From: Stichopus chloronotus | Lineage: Eukaryota > Echinodermata > Holothuroidea > Aspidochirotida > Stichopodidae | NCBI GenBank assembly: GCA_021234535.1 | Contig: CM037840.1 | Span: 2,636,565-2,700,564 of the forward strand | Length of the DNA stretch: 64,000 nt | Direction of reading: 5' to 3' | Part shown: positions 23,103 through 33,855 of the stretch, piece after piece | Position numbering within the stretch: the stretch's first letter is position 1 | Layout: each line of letters begins with the position of its first letter | The notes under the pieces: generated by a model | What the model was told of the DNA's origin: nothing | The model's input: only the letters and a program-made list of their open reading frames with translations | Databases searched by the model: none | Translations under genes and position numbers: made by a program

Positions 23103-23246
23103 TACGGGACCCGTAAGGAGTTATGCAAGAAAAATATTATTTCGTATATTCGAAGTGATTATTCCGTTAATTAAAGTTAATTATATAATTATTTCGAATA
23201 TTCGAAGTATTTTTCTTGTATGTGCCCTTAAAATACGGACTCCGTA
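23103..23246. repeat. Imperfect palindrome of about 144 bp
   Basis: Centred near 23175. Both arms contain CAAGAAAAATA, then a TTCGNATATTCGAA motif, then ATAATTA-type sequence in inverted order. An outer pair (TACGGGACCCGTAAGG against a CCTTAAAATACGGACTCCGTA type) extends the symmetry. It may be a foldback MITE or a cruciform-forming site. Confidence 0.55.
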
Positions 23247-23259
23247 CGCAAAGACGAAG

Positions 23260-24659
23260 AAGAGAACATTTATTACGGCTCTAGCTGTCGGTAGGCGTCA
23301 TGGCGTACGTACGTAGCCGGATATAGAGCCATAAACATGGCTCTGGCCGGATAACAACTAGCCTGCGCTGCAGGCCTGCGGGAACAGATAGACTTTCCAA
23401 TCATCTGTGGACATGGCATAGGCCGTGGCAAGAGAATTCAGGAAATGCTCAATCATGTGCCACTTGTGAGGCAATTAAGCCAGTTGAAAGGGTGCTGAGC
23501 AGGCTAACAGGTATCCCTCTCTCTCAGTACCAAAAGCAACACACGCTGTGGATGAAGGGGACAAGAAAAAAAATAACAGGGCCAAAATGATAAGGTTCCC
23601 CAATAGATAGGGCTATATAAAATGAACTCGACAAAAACACTTAGCGCATAATTAGGCAACCATTAAAAAAAGAGATGGGCTAGTAAGCGGTGGGGTCTAA
23701 GGGGAGGGACAGCCCTACCCTTTGAAAATGTTTGTCAAGGGCTTAGATGTAAAATGATGCAACATTTTCTTTCTTGTATGCCTAGAAGGTCTCATAATTA
23801 TTTTCTTTGTCTGCATGAAAACCTGTAATTGCTACTTTTAGGGTACCTTTGCAGAGCAGGGGGAAAGTCAAGGAGTGGGGGGTATTCCCCCAAATCCTCC
23901 CATGGTTACGGGGGTGTGTTACCTGGTTATGCACTGTGCTACGTACATGGACCAACACGTGACGCTTGCGGGTTTGCCCGTGAAAACTACTTGTAGGTGT
24001 GAAGGGGTGGGGCTGGGGAACGACAGGTCCGCAGTGAAACTCGTCGGGGCGGAAAAATGCTTCAGCGACCAATTTCCAAGGACGAAAACCCTTTATCCGT
24101 CTCTTCTGTAACAAAATATGAAAAATTTGCAGTAATTTACCTTACAATTTATCCAAAATGATGCACCAAATTGCATGGCCCAGCAAATATCAAAAGATTT
24201 TCCAAAAGGTGAGGAGGACCCTTCACCTTAATCCCTCCCCAGGACGGCAATCCTAGACAAGGTTCAGCCCCAGTCTCCCAAAGCTTCCTACGCCGGTGTA
24301 TGTTAAGCTATTTTATGTTATATCCGTAGTTTCAAGGTATAAGCAGGTAAGGAAGGGAACAAGGATCTCCGTATTTACAAATTGCTATTCACAATCATAG
24401 GTGTAGGCCATACATGCGCTTGACTTCGCCTCTGACTGAAAAAAAACTGTTGCTTTAAGTATGGGGTTATTACGTAAGCACCCACATCCGGTTACGGCTA
24501 TCACCACAATCATGATAAGCCGACATGAAATTTGAATCGTTTTTTGCCCATAACTTGACCTTGTGTCTCAAATGAATCAAGGAGTATTACAAACTCTGTC
24601 TTTATATTGCTTGTCGTGGTTACTTCAAAATGATAAAAGTTCAGTAATAATTTGGCAAA
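23260..24659. other. No gene recognised; dispersed repeat fragments
   Basis: Contains G/C-rich low-complexity stretches (about 23870-24020). A block at 24150-24260 has ATGCACCAAATTGCAT, related to the fragment at 13.8 kb. No exon is supported. Confidence 0.35.
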
Positions 24660-24947
24660 ATGGTTGAATAGCTCCGACTTATATCTTCGAAAATAAATAT
24701 GTAGTTTTCAAAAAGTAGTTTCAACATAATTAAGTTGAGTTGTTCACAGTGCTTTATGGATAAGTAAAAATAGTATAACGTGGTTAAACACAATCCACCC
24801 AATTCCACTTAATAGCTCCGACTTACTCGACTACTTCATAAACAAATAATTTTCATAAATAGCATTTACATAACTAAGTTGAGTTGTTCACATTGCTTTC
24901 TATTTAAGTTAAGTATGTGTAAGATTATGAAGTAGTTCCTACTTAAT
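24660..24947 (+). repeat. Tandem duplication, 144-bp period, two copies
   Basis: AATAGCTCCGACTTA occurs at 24667 and 24811, and ACATAA-TAAGTTGAGTTG at 24724 and 24868, both exactly 144 bp apart. The copies have diverged considerably. The surrounding A/T-rich sequence is rich in CTTAA words like the MITE interior at 8.7-9.4 kb. Confidence 0.65.
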
Positions 24948-26830
24948 TCATCACTGATTCAGTCTACTTAGTATAATGGTTTCTTATAACTTAAATTGTC
25001 AAGGTTAAACTTAATACCAAGATTTTGAGTAGCAATAAATTGTTCTCATTGGCTAGACTGAACAGTTTGAATGTTATAAGTAATATTTACTTAGACATTC
25101 TGCCTAATGTTACTGCAGCCTAGTTTCATTTTTTTCAATGTAGAACAATTTACCAGGAGAGATTACCAAACAGTGTTCAAACCAGAAAGACTGAAATTCA
25201 AATACTGGAAACTACCAGTGTATGCATTGGCAGATTGTTTTTTAACTTTTCAAAGCAAAATCAAACACATACACAAAGAGCAACTGATAATGTTGGACAG
25301 GTAAAAATGCATGATATAGATATGAATAATAAACAGCTAACACACATCTGATATTGATTTATTCCTTGTTTCTTCTTTTTGTTGCTTTGTTGTGCTGTTT
25401 ACTGTTCACATCAGTGGTCTCCAAACTCTTAATAACAGTGGTCACGTGTTGAGAGTTTGCACTTGTCATTTGTGTCCCACCAGAACTGAACATTTTTTTT
25501 TAGTTTTATGTTTTCTCATTTGAATTTTTGTCCCCCAAAAAGCCAGGCATTCCATCCACATTTTTAAGTGTCACATTTTGTGGAACGCATTCCACAGTTT
25601 AGTAAATAATGGTTTACATTGTTTCTTTGTCACTTCTTGAAGATGATGTTTTAAGATTCTTTGTATAAGGGAAGCATAATATCGTAAAAACAGATTTTTT
25701 TTAAGATTCATAAATGTATTTAAACTGTTGTCTAAATGACATGTATAGATTTTTAAGGATTGCTGTGACACAGACTGAACACATTCTTTTTACATAAGTT
25801 ACCAGGCATTAAATCTGTCCCCATCCTAAAATATTACTGTGACACGACTTTTGCCTCAAATCCTGGCAATGTCTTTGAACCAGGTGAATAGGCATGTATT
25901 AAGATCGTTCTGCAAAGAAGCAGTGGCATAACCCAGTGGCATAAGGAAGATCTTTTGAGGAGGATGGTAAAGCAGGGAGCTCATGGGGATTTTAAGGGAT
26001 GATTTTACTGCTGTTACTACAATATTACCATGTACTAGCTCTGATCATGTCTGACATATTCAGTTTTTGTTATGTTTTGGGGTTGATTTTAATTTTCCAT
26101 TTGTTATTGTTAAACATAAAAGCAGAACACAACAAAAATATTTCTGGGCAATAGCGTTTAAATATGGCTGGTGCACTGGTAATTGTTTTATGATAATTTT
26201 ATGGTAATAAGGCATGTACTGTGATGCATTCTTAGGCTGGGATGACACAGTTCGTCACTGGCAAAACCACTAGACAAGGCTTGTAGTCATTTTTAGTCAG
26301 GTAGACTTAATATAACAAGTTGTAATTGTGAAGTACCATGAGCAGCTGCGCTGGTGTGGCTGTAATGGTACTATACGAACCCAATTTATTATTGTTATGT
26401 TATTGTCATTAACTGTTTTGCATTTCCTAGGTAATTGTGAAGTAGAAAACAATGAGTGATGTTTTCTATGGTCACTTTAAAAGTTTTCTTTCGCAGTTTA
26501 TTTTTACTGAGCAGATTGAAATTAAAAGTCAAAACATTTTGCAACTGCTTCCCCAAAATGCATGTGTGTGAAGACATTTCCCCAAACAGTTATGAAACTA
26601 TAACTGAATTACACATCTAGAGAGATAGCTGATAATATGGTGATGTTTTCCTCTGCCATACCCCTCTTCCCAGTCACTAACTTGGCATTTTACCTCAAAA
26701 AGTGCGATGTAAAATTACTTGCTGCAAAGTATTGTTAGTCTTTAGAAAAGTATTATACCGAATGCAAAATGTGTACACTGATTATCTAGAAGTGACGGGT
26801 GTTATCCATTATAGTTGGAAATGGTACATG
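24948..26830. other. No gene recognised
   Basis: AT-rich sequence with T and A homopolymers. Short open frames on both strands are unremarkable. Confidence 0.35.
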
Positions 26831-26835
26831 GTGTC

Positions 26836-26900
26836 ACCCGCGTTGAGCCAACATAGAACCAACATTGCTGCCAACGTTGGTCTAACGTTGGCCCAATGCC
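26836..26900. repeat. CCAACGTTGG-type short repeat cluster
   Basis: Four spaced copies of CCAAC, including one complete CCAACGTTGG palindrome and one AACGTTGGCCCAA. Clusters of this word mark the interior or ends of repeat families in several aquatic animals. It is too short here to classify. Confidence 0.5.
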
Positions 26901-27012
26901 TTTGTGTCACAAGGGAGGGTACCTCTCACGGAGCTGGGACTTAAAAAAAAATTTCCGACAGAATTGACTGTCACAAGTCTGAGATTAACGTGTCTAAGCG
27001 CTACAGTTTTAG

Positions 27013-27327
27013 ATGCAGAAACGAAGGTTAGAGAAAGAAAAACAAAGCGAAAGAAAAAATAAAGATCACGTAGAAACAACAGGGGTAACAGAAACTAAAT
27101 TAAAGTACCGTAACAAACAAAAAGAGCTTACAGACGGAATTCACAGACAACAGTACGATAGGATAAAAGGACGCTATACTCACCGACAGCTTGATAAACA
27201 CGAACGAAAAATTGCACAAAAGAACACGATACAAAGGAAAATCAGGGAAATATCACACGAATACCCTCAAAAAATAGTAAAAAGTGACATCTTACCACCA
27301 GCGCAAGTAAATCCAAAGAAAATATGA
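27013..27327 (+). CDS. Small ORF, lysine/arginine/glutamate-rich, unknown
   Basis: A 104-codon frame starts MQKRRLEKEKQSERKNKDHV and continues with KLKYRNKQKELTDGIHRQQY and HRQLDKHERKIAQKN, ending with TGA. It is strongly charged and likely helical or coiled-coil, without cysteines or a known domain. A 300-bp frame in AT-rich DNA can arise by chance, and the A-rich composition favours Lys codons. No splice sites or neighbours support a gene, so it is listed as a possibility only. Confidence 0.25.
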   Translation: MQKRRLEKEKQSERKNKDHVETTGVTETKLKYRNKQKELTDGIHRQQYDRIKGRYTHRQLDKHERKIAQKNTIQRKIREISHEYPQKIVKSDILPPAQVNPKKI

Positions 27328-27329
27328 AT

Positions 27330-28346
27330 CAAAATTCTGACAATGAAAAGTAGGTCCGTTCGTCAATAACGCAAAATTGGGTGTGACGTACGTGCGGGTT
27401 ACTCAGCAATTTTCTGACTAAAACTCGGATTTCAACACAGGGAAATTCCAAATCCATCCATGACGGTTTTCCATACACTAACTACCAGTTTACCCTACAA
27501 GAATAGTTCCAATGTCGTCATCTGAAGTGGAATTATTGTGAAATTTACGTACGAAACTGTGACATGCAAGGACACCTTCGTTGTGACGGATATACAACCA
27601 ACTTACGTCCACAGTGTGTAAAGAGGGCTTTTCCGCCCTCAGAGATGATAATTCTTGATCAGAACATTTAAAAACTCAAAAATGATGATTTTCATCCACA
27701 TCTTGGTGGATTTTTACAAGAAATATTATTTATTGTAAAAGGAGGTGATTGAAGTTATACTAGGGATCATAACATAACCCGCTGAGACGGTTGATTCTGA
27801 TCTTAAACAATACACTGTCATTAATTACTGCGGATTACCTTCGTAGGCTCAGTGAGTAAAACATTTTGGAACACAGTAATACGTGCTTGTGTACTTGTAT
27901 TAACAGGCGACAACAGGCGATCAAAATACGTCTGTCACTTACCTTTCTGTTATTGTATCCCTGGGTTAAATCAGTTCAGCTACTGTTGAACTACTGGCAT
28001 GTGCAAGAGACTGAAATCCCACTTCTTACGTCTTTCATATATCACGTGGGGCCGGAATATTCAGAAATATTTATGGAGCTTGCAAAAAATTGTTTTCTGC
28101 ACATCACTTCGACAGGGAAATTGTCGAGAACAATGCTCTTTTCATTAGTGTAAAATACAATTCTATTTTTATGCTCTCTAAGGTACTTCCTACGACATGG
28201 AGCTACTAGCCTTGCCTGTATATCCTACGTATTTGACTTCTAGGATCAACTACACGAAATACCAAGGCTTCATGTCAGCTTCAGGCAAAAAACACATGCG
28301 ATGTTTTTCTTGGCAATACGTTAAACCAACCCCAAACAGAAAAGAC
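27330..28346. other. No gene recognised
   Basis: Unique-looking AT-rich sequence with a moderate number of CpG. Open frames at about 27.9-28.15 kb have no recognisable domain. Confidence 0.3.
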
Positions 28347-28878
28347 ATAACCCTTGTTTCGAAGATTAGAAATTTACATATCTTTGATGCAAAAAACGGT
28401 GCCTTTTAAAGAAACGGCTGCTGTTTTGTATAATAGGCATACTTCGTCTGAGCCGTAGTAGTGTACCGACTTCTGTAAACAACAGCGAGACAATGGCGGC
28501 ATGCCTCGTACGCAATATATACAGTAAATGTTCATCGGATGGTTCGTATCCACAGAGTATAGTGGGCACTCTTTGCAGACTACTATGTGTAAATCAAAGT
28601 CACCTTGGGCGCGATTACGTGTGTACAAACTGTACGTCAGAAATCTATCGATGAGGCCAATTCCTGACGATTTTTTTGTCCTGTAAAATGTGTATTTTGG
28701 CCTAAACAGTGTCTTTAGCTCTTGAATATGACGATTAAATGTATTTTCCAACTTGTCTTGTCAACAGAAGTTGTCGAAAGGGGTTTAAATTTGTTTTTCA
28801 GTTGAAAAAGAGTAACATTCAAAGAACACACACATGAAGGCATGGTCAACTCGCCCATGTAAGCTTCACACTTTTCAG

Positions 28879-29086
28879 TGCCTTTGCGAAGTCTGACAAC
28901 TCATCATGTACTAAGTGCCTATACACATCAGGCAACTCGACGTCCGAAGTCGACTATTCAGACAGCTCGTCAGATACGACATCTCTATGGGTAGAAGACA
29001 AGTCGTCCTCGTATGAATTTGAAGCTTTGTATAGCCTACCATTCGTAACAGTTCTCTCTTGGTCAGTGATTGGCTACTGGATATAA
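28879..29086 (+). CDS. Exon-like ORF conserved in both locus copies (copy 1)
   Basis: Acceptor-like cttcacacttttcag is followed by one base and 69 codons: AFAKSDNSSCTKCLYTSG, SEVDYSDSSSDTTSLWVEDK, then LPFVTVLSWSVIGYWI and TAA. It is acidic and serine-rich with a C-x-x-C and a hydrophobic end. The copy at 31853-32060 has exactly the same length and frame. The two differ by one 3-base deletion and one 3-base insertion, so both indels keep the frame. That pattern suggests it was a real last exon. I do not recognise the protein, and no upstream exon is secure. Confidence 0.4.
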
Positions 29087-29999
29087 AATAGGAAGGCACA
29101 TCCATGTTTTATTCTCCTAAAAAAACAACTTGGATGGGGAGGGGTTTCTTTAGGTTTTTTTCATTCCTGAAGCATAGGCCGAGAACGAGCTAGGGGCATG
29201 ACTGATTGTATTTATGGAGCTCGTCAATTACATGTGGTCAGTGGTTCAATTGAAAAAAATGGACCAAAATATTTTTGCAGATCAGTCAGCTGGACATAAA
29301 GGGTGAACAAAAGTTTTTAACATTAGCCTACTCCCTTATTCTAAGGCCTAAACTTAGTGACTGAGCAGCCTAGTGACTTAAAGACCTAAGAGCCAGGCTA
29401 CCTGCCACACTCTGAAAATAGACCAGCCTTGGTCGGACAGTTTACTTATTTGCATTATGTTTTATTTTTGCCATAACCTTTTTCTTCCCTTTTTTGTTTA
29501 CAAATACAGATGTTTTAATTTTCAAGTAACATATATAACTATAGGAGCAAGATTGCTATTAATCATTTGAAAAGGAGAGTAAAATGTGCCGGGAAAAGAC
29601 AGACTGGAACTGTGTAGTCATAGTTGCATCTTTTGAATTTCCTTTTGGAAATGTCACAATATCCCACTCTACCATCCAAGGTGAAGGCCGCAATTTACCA
29701 TGATATGCAAACTACAAAGCCTATACAAAGGTTAAAGAAGTGCTTCTTGTATAAAATATGTATTTCTCCGTCATACTTCTTGTCAAAATATTAACAATAA
29801 CACTTGCAGAAACTGGTGGCACTGAGTTTCAGTTTACTAGTACAGTACACGAAGAGAAAAAAACAAAATAAATTCTTTCATGTCTTCTTCTTCAACATTG
29901 AAAGCAATTGCTGTTCTACTAACCATTATTGCACTCACAACACCAATCACACGTTACTTTTCCAATTTCTCTAGGCATTTGACAGTCTTTAACTGTTAT

Positions 30000-30269
30000 C
30001 TAATATGATAAAGAATGCAGCAAATCAGGCTGACAGTAGGCTATTGCTTCCCATAGTTTTGTTTGGCTCGTTGAATCCAAAAGGTATGTAGAACTGTATG
30101 GTGATCTAAAGTAGACATTTTCTTTCAAAAAAAAAGTCAGAGGAGAGTTTGTAGTTGAAATGAACCTGGACACGTGGCCGCTGATGACTTCAGACATGAA
30201 TACATGATCACATCTGGTGAAAAAGTACAGGAAAGAACTCACAGCCAACAGCACTATGGATCTGAGCAT
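30000..30269 (-). CDS. Minus-strand ORF with N-terminal hydrophobic segment (copy 1)
   Basis: Starts MLRSIVLLAVSSFLYFFTRC at 30269, which could be a signal peptide or a type II membrane anchor, and continues VFMSEVISGHVSRFI, ENVYFRSPYSSTYLL and WEAIAYCQPDLLHSLSY before TAG. The second copy (33539-33841) keeps LRFIVLLAVSSFLYFF and, further on, RSPYSSTY and WEAIAYCQPDLLHSL in the reading frame, but is broken in between. This may be the first exon of a membrane or Golgi protein. I recognise no family. Confidence 0.35.
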   Translation of the reverse strand: MLRSIVLLAVSSFLYFFTRCDHVFMSEVISGHVSRFISTTNSPLTFFLKENVYFRSPYSSTYLLDSTSQTKLWEAIAYCQPDLLHSLSY

Positions 30270-30270
30270 G

Positions 30271-31257
30271 ACATCAAGATTGGGGTGAATGTCATCATTA
30301 ACCCAGACGTAATTGCAATCAAACGCGACCTGTAGCATAGTAGGTCTACATACTTATGGTAGCCAGCAGTAGCCTACTACCCAAGATTGGCATCATGTAT
30401 TCGGCGGTTTTACGTTTTGGCTCCAACAGTTTGTCACAAACATATTTGGAGAATCTAGACACGGCTTACATCTTTATGTGCCCTCTCTGTTAAAAACAAA
30501 CATCGAATTTCCCCTATACCAACCGACACAAAAAACGTAAAAAACTTCCCATGACGTTACAACCGTGACAAAGTGTTCAACAGAAACTCTTTCATGCCCG
30601 ATTACACCTGTATCACCTATGGACATGACACCTAATACCCCTTGCCAGGCAGCTCAAGAAAGCCTTGCACTGGATTGACACACCTGAATAACTTTACAAG
30701 AACCATGTTCAATTCACCATGTGGATTATCACAGCATGAAGTGATAAATTTGACCTAAGGGGATAAAAGTTGAACCTCAGTAGAACAAAAGAAGAGTGAG
30801 GCTGAAGTGAATCAAATTTTAACATACGAGTAAGGGCATGCCTTTACACGAACTCATATACAGTGTGGTTACGATTTTCGTAACCACTTTTCTAGTTGAA
30901 GAGGGATTCCAGTTACACACTGATAACGATATCACAATCGTTGCTTTTTCACAGTAGGCCTACGCGACTGTAGTTACGTCGTGAGTAAATACAGTCAAAA
31001 GTAAATGTACATTAAATGTATGCGGTGTACAGAAACAAAAGCAGTATTTATCTATGTCCAAAGGAGTTTCCCCCGCGGAAAAGGTTTTTACTGTTTATGA
31101 GTCACCATAAACAGTATAGCGTTCCTGCTCGTACCTTTCAGTTACGTGACAGGTTCTTTCGTTCAGTTTATCTCCAGTTACATAGCTTCAATAATTCTGG
31201 CATTTTGACAAATAATTGTGACAAACATGGACACCAGTATGACATTTCTGTGATAAC
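30271..31257. other. Spacer between the two locus copies; no gene recognised
   Basis: Single-copy-looking sequence with no clear exon. The frame at 31016-31321 (+) shares only its last 20 codons (LHIFDAKNGAF at the end) with copy 1 at 28348-28409, where duplicated sequence begins. Confidence 0.35.
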
Positions 31258-31852
31258 TATAACCCTTGTTTCGAAGATTAAAAGTTTACATATCTTTGAT
31301 GCAAAAAACGGTGCCTTTTAAAGAAACGGCTGCTGTTTTGTATAGTAGGCTACTGCACACTTGTTGTATACGCTGTCAGTATGCAAACGCGTAGCTGTAT
31401 CGCCTGAGCCGTAATAGTGTACCGACTTCCGTAGTACTGTAAACAACGGCGCGGCTATGGGGGCATGCCACGTACGTATTATATACATTACGGTAAATGT
31501 TCATCAAATGATTCGTATCCACAGAGCATGGTTTGCACTGTGGGCAAACTATGTGTGAGTCACCTTGGGAGCAAGTACGTGTACAAACTGTACGGCAGAA
31601 ATCGATGCGGCCAATTCCTGACGATTTATTTGTCCTTGTAAAATGTATATTTTGGCCTAAGAAGTGTCTTTAGCTCTTGAATATGACTTTAGCGCTTGAA
31701 TAAAAGTATTTTCCAACTTGCCTTGTCAACAGAAATTGTCGAAAGGGGTTTAAATTTTTTTTTTAGTCTAAAATGAGTCACGTTCGAAGAACACACACAT
31801 GAAGGCAGGGACAACTCGACCACGTAAAACGAAACAGCTTCAAACTTTTCAG

Positions 31853-32060
31853 TGCCTTTGTGAAGTCTGACAACTCATGTACTAAGTGCCTATACACATC
31901 AGGCAACTCGTCTTCCGAAGTTGACTATTCAGACAGCTCGTCACATACGACATCTTTATGGGTAGAAAACAAGTCGCCCTCGAATGAATTTGTAGTTTTG
32001 TATGGCCTACCATTCGTATCACTTCTCTCGTGTTCAGTGGAGATTGGCTGCTGGATATAA
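31853..32060 (+). CDS. Exon-like ORF conserved in both locus copies (copy 2)
   Basis: Same layout as 28879-29086: acceptor-like caaacttttcag, then AFVKSDNSCTKCLYTSGNSS, SEVDYSDSSSHTTSLWVENK, LPFVSLLSCSVEIGCWI and TAA. It is identical in total length to copy 1 through one 3-base loss and one 3-base gain. Several substitutions change amino acids, so constraint was at most moderate. Confidence 0.4.
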
Positions 32061-32182
32061 AAAATATTAACAATAACACTTGCAGAAACTAGTGGCACTG
32101 AGTTTACTACACTCACAAAACCTAACGGTAAAATAAGAACTCAATAACTTTTAGGTAAAATGTTACACACAGTTAATGTAGA

Positions 32183-32219
32183 ATGTAGAATTTACATATA
32201 TTATATGTAAATTCTACAT
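32183..32219. repeat. 37-bp perfect palindrome inside the transposon
   Basis: Two 18-base arms (ATGTAGAATTTACATATA and its reverse complement) separated by one T. It would form a near loop-free cruciform. Confidence 0.85.
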
Positions 32220-32222
32220 AAA

Positions 32223-32286
32223 TTTGGTAAATTTTACATTTACTGTGTGTAAATTTTTACACACAGTTAATGTAAAATTTACCAAA
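32223..32286. repeat. Hairpin with 31-base arms inside the transposon
   Basis: Left arm starts TTTGGTAAATTTTACATT and the right arm ends AATGTAAAATTTACCAAA, with one mismatch and a two-base centre. It reuses the CACACAGTTAATGTA word of the terminal repeats. Confidence 0.75.
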
Positions 32287-32340
32287 ATTATGTAGAATTA
32301 CACACAGTTAATGTAAAATTTACCAAAATTATGTAGAATT
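32259..32340 (+). repeat. 41-bp direct duplication inside the transposon
   Basis: ACACACAGTTAATGTAAAAT starts at 32259 and again at 32300. The two 41-bp units look identical by eye. The unit is built from the subterminal part of the terminal repeat. Confidence 0.75.
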
Positions 32341-32347
32341 TACATAT

Positions 32348-33260
32348 TGTCGCGTTCCCTCCCAAAACGATGAAAGATGAGTCAGGAGATTGGTCGAACA
32401 ATTCTTTCTACTTTTATTTACAAGAGACTATCGATACTTGTTACATATGAGAAAAACTATTGCTAATGGAGATATATGCTGATGACAAACTAGTAATACA
32501 TTTTATAACACGTATACACTTCTGTGTTCACGACTGACTGTGTCGCAACACAGTATCTATGCAATGAGCCAAGGAGATAGTATCTCCCTGTTCCTCAGCC
32601 TCAGCCAAGAAGTGACTGGGACTGATCTCAGAAGACAAGTGACAAGGACTAGAAAATCTCAGCCCTTTAATAGAACTTTAGACTTCGTCTAAATAAAAGA
32701 ATACATAGCCAAGGCAATATAAAGTAATACACAGCAAAACCCAGATAAAGAAAGACATTGCCAAACCCAGATAAAGAATAACATTGCCAACCTTGCCATT
32801 TCTGACCGATAAAAGAAAAGTTAGACAATTGGTCATTTCTGACACAAGCTGACAAGTTTGGCCAAAATGTGTGCTCGCCAAAAGTGACAAATAAAGAGTA
32901 TCATTAACAATTAGACAAAACTGGCAAACAAAGGATAATATTAACAATTTGACAAATTTGGCGGGATTTGCTCCTCTGGTGAAACCCTCGCCAAATCTGG
33001 CATATTAATTACAACAATTTAGTCAAGATTAACTTCCAATTCTGGTATTGTTTCCCCAGGAGTGTGTCACCCCCAGAAATTACCTGAGGCATTGAGCATG
33101 TGCAATGAGAGGAAGGACGTATTTAAGCACTCATCCAAATAAAGTAGTGAAAACTTGGGTCTTCTTAGAGAACATAATACGATCTAACAAAAAGGAAATT
33201 GGAGACAAACAGAGGGCGTTTTATTCCCAGAAATGCTCTATTTACCTGTTGTGGATCACA
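32348..33260. mobile_element. Nested insertion, possibly a solo LTR
   Basis: Sequence unlike the host element starts at TGTCGCGTTCCC after GAATTTACATAT and ends near TGTGGATCACA. Transposon sequence then resumes as TATATGTAT. TG..CA ends, a TATTTAAG box at about 33119 and AATAAAG about 20 bp later resemble an LTR. No clear target duplication was found. A 26-bp direct repeat (ACCCAGATAAAGAA-type) lies at about 32738-32790. Confidence 0.35.
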
Positions 33261-33538
33261 GCAATTTATTATATGTATATCCTAACTAATTTTGGTAATT
33301 TTACATTAACTGTGTGTAAAATTTTACCTAAAAGTTATGGAGTTCTTATTTTGCCGTTACGTTTTGTGAGTGTAGTACAGTACACGAAGAGCAAAAAGCA
33401 AACTAAATTCTCTCATGTACGTCTTCTTCTTCAAACATTGAAATCAATTACTGTTCTATAACCATTTTTCCACTCACAACTTAAATCACATGTTACTTTT
33501 CCAATTTCTCTAGGCATCTGGAAGTCTTTAACTGTTGT

Positions 33539-33841
33539 CTAACATAATAAAGAGTGCAACAAGTCAGGCTGACAGTAGGCTATTGCTTCCCATATTTTTT
33601 GTTTGGCTCGTTGAATAAGTATATATAATAGAGCAACGTATGTAGAACTGTATGGTGATCTAATAAAGACATTTTCTTTCAAAATATTCAAAGTTTATGA
33701 TGATAATTGAAAGTCAGAGGACAGTTTTGGGTTGAAATGGACCTGGACACGTGGCCGGTGATGACTTCAAACATGAATAAATAATCTGATGAAAAAGTAC
33801 AGGAAAGAGCTCACAGCCAGCAGCACTATGAATCTGAGCAT
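33539..33841 (-). pseudogene. Minus-strand ORF, copy 2, interrupted
   Basis: Homologous to 30000-30269. It begins MLRFIVLLAVSSFLYFF but reaches a stop soon after through local changes, and an insertion near 33620 adds an A/T-rich segment. The distal part still reads RSPYSSTY and WEAIAYCQPDLLHSL. Confidence 0.4.
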
Positions 33842-33855
33842 GACATCCCTCGGGT

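Larger units (their letters stand above)
28347..30270 (+). repeat. Locus duplication, copy 1
   Basis: Aligns with 31258-33855 in the same order. Landmarks are the ATAACCCTTGTTTCGAAGAT start, GTGTACCGACTTC, CGTATCCACAGAG, TGTACAAACTGTACG, an exon-like ORF, AATATTAACAATAACACTTG, and CCTGGACACGTGGCCG. Identity by eye is about 80-90% outside indels. A segment of about 700 bp at 29087-29786 is absent from copy 2, so it was inserted here or deleted there. Confidence 0.8.
32110..33372. mobile_element. TA-flanked DNA transposon with 71-bp terminal inverted repeats
   Basis: The arms at 32110-32180 and 33302-33372 are inverted copies with 67 of 71 matching bases. They start CACTCACAAAAC and end CACACAGTTAATGTA. 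TA lies on both sides, and the homologous empty site exists in copy 1 of the locus as TTTACTAGTACAG, which supports a TA target-site duplication. TA targets and CACT-type ends fit a Tc1/mariner-like non-autonomous element; that class is inference. No transposase frame is present. Subterminal palindromes and a 41-bp duplication lie at the left end, and a nested insertion fills most of the interior. Confidence 0.8.
31258..33855 (+). repeat. Locus duplication, copy 2 (with transposon insertion)
   Basis: Second copy of 28347-30270. It carries the TA-flanked element at 32110-33372 between GAGTTTACTA and TAGTACAG, where copy 1 has uninterrupted GTTTACTAGTACAG. It has more frame breaks than copy 1, for example loss of two bases in the TGTACAAACTG block. 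Confidence 0.8.

Noticed and set aside
28493..28640. Cysteine pattern LCRLLCVNQSHLGRDYVCTN resembling a ZAD-type zinc-binding motif in locus copy 1
   Set aside because: Copy 2 differs by a 2-base and a 4-base indel in this stretch, so no frame is conserved.
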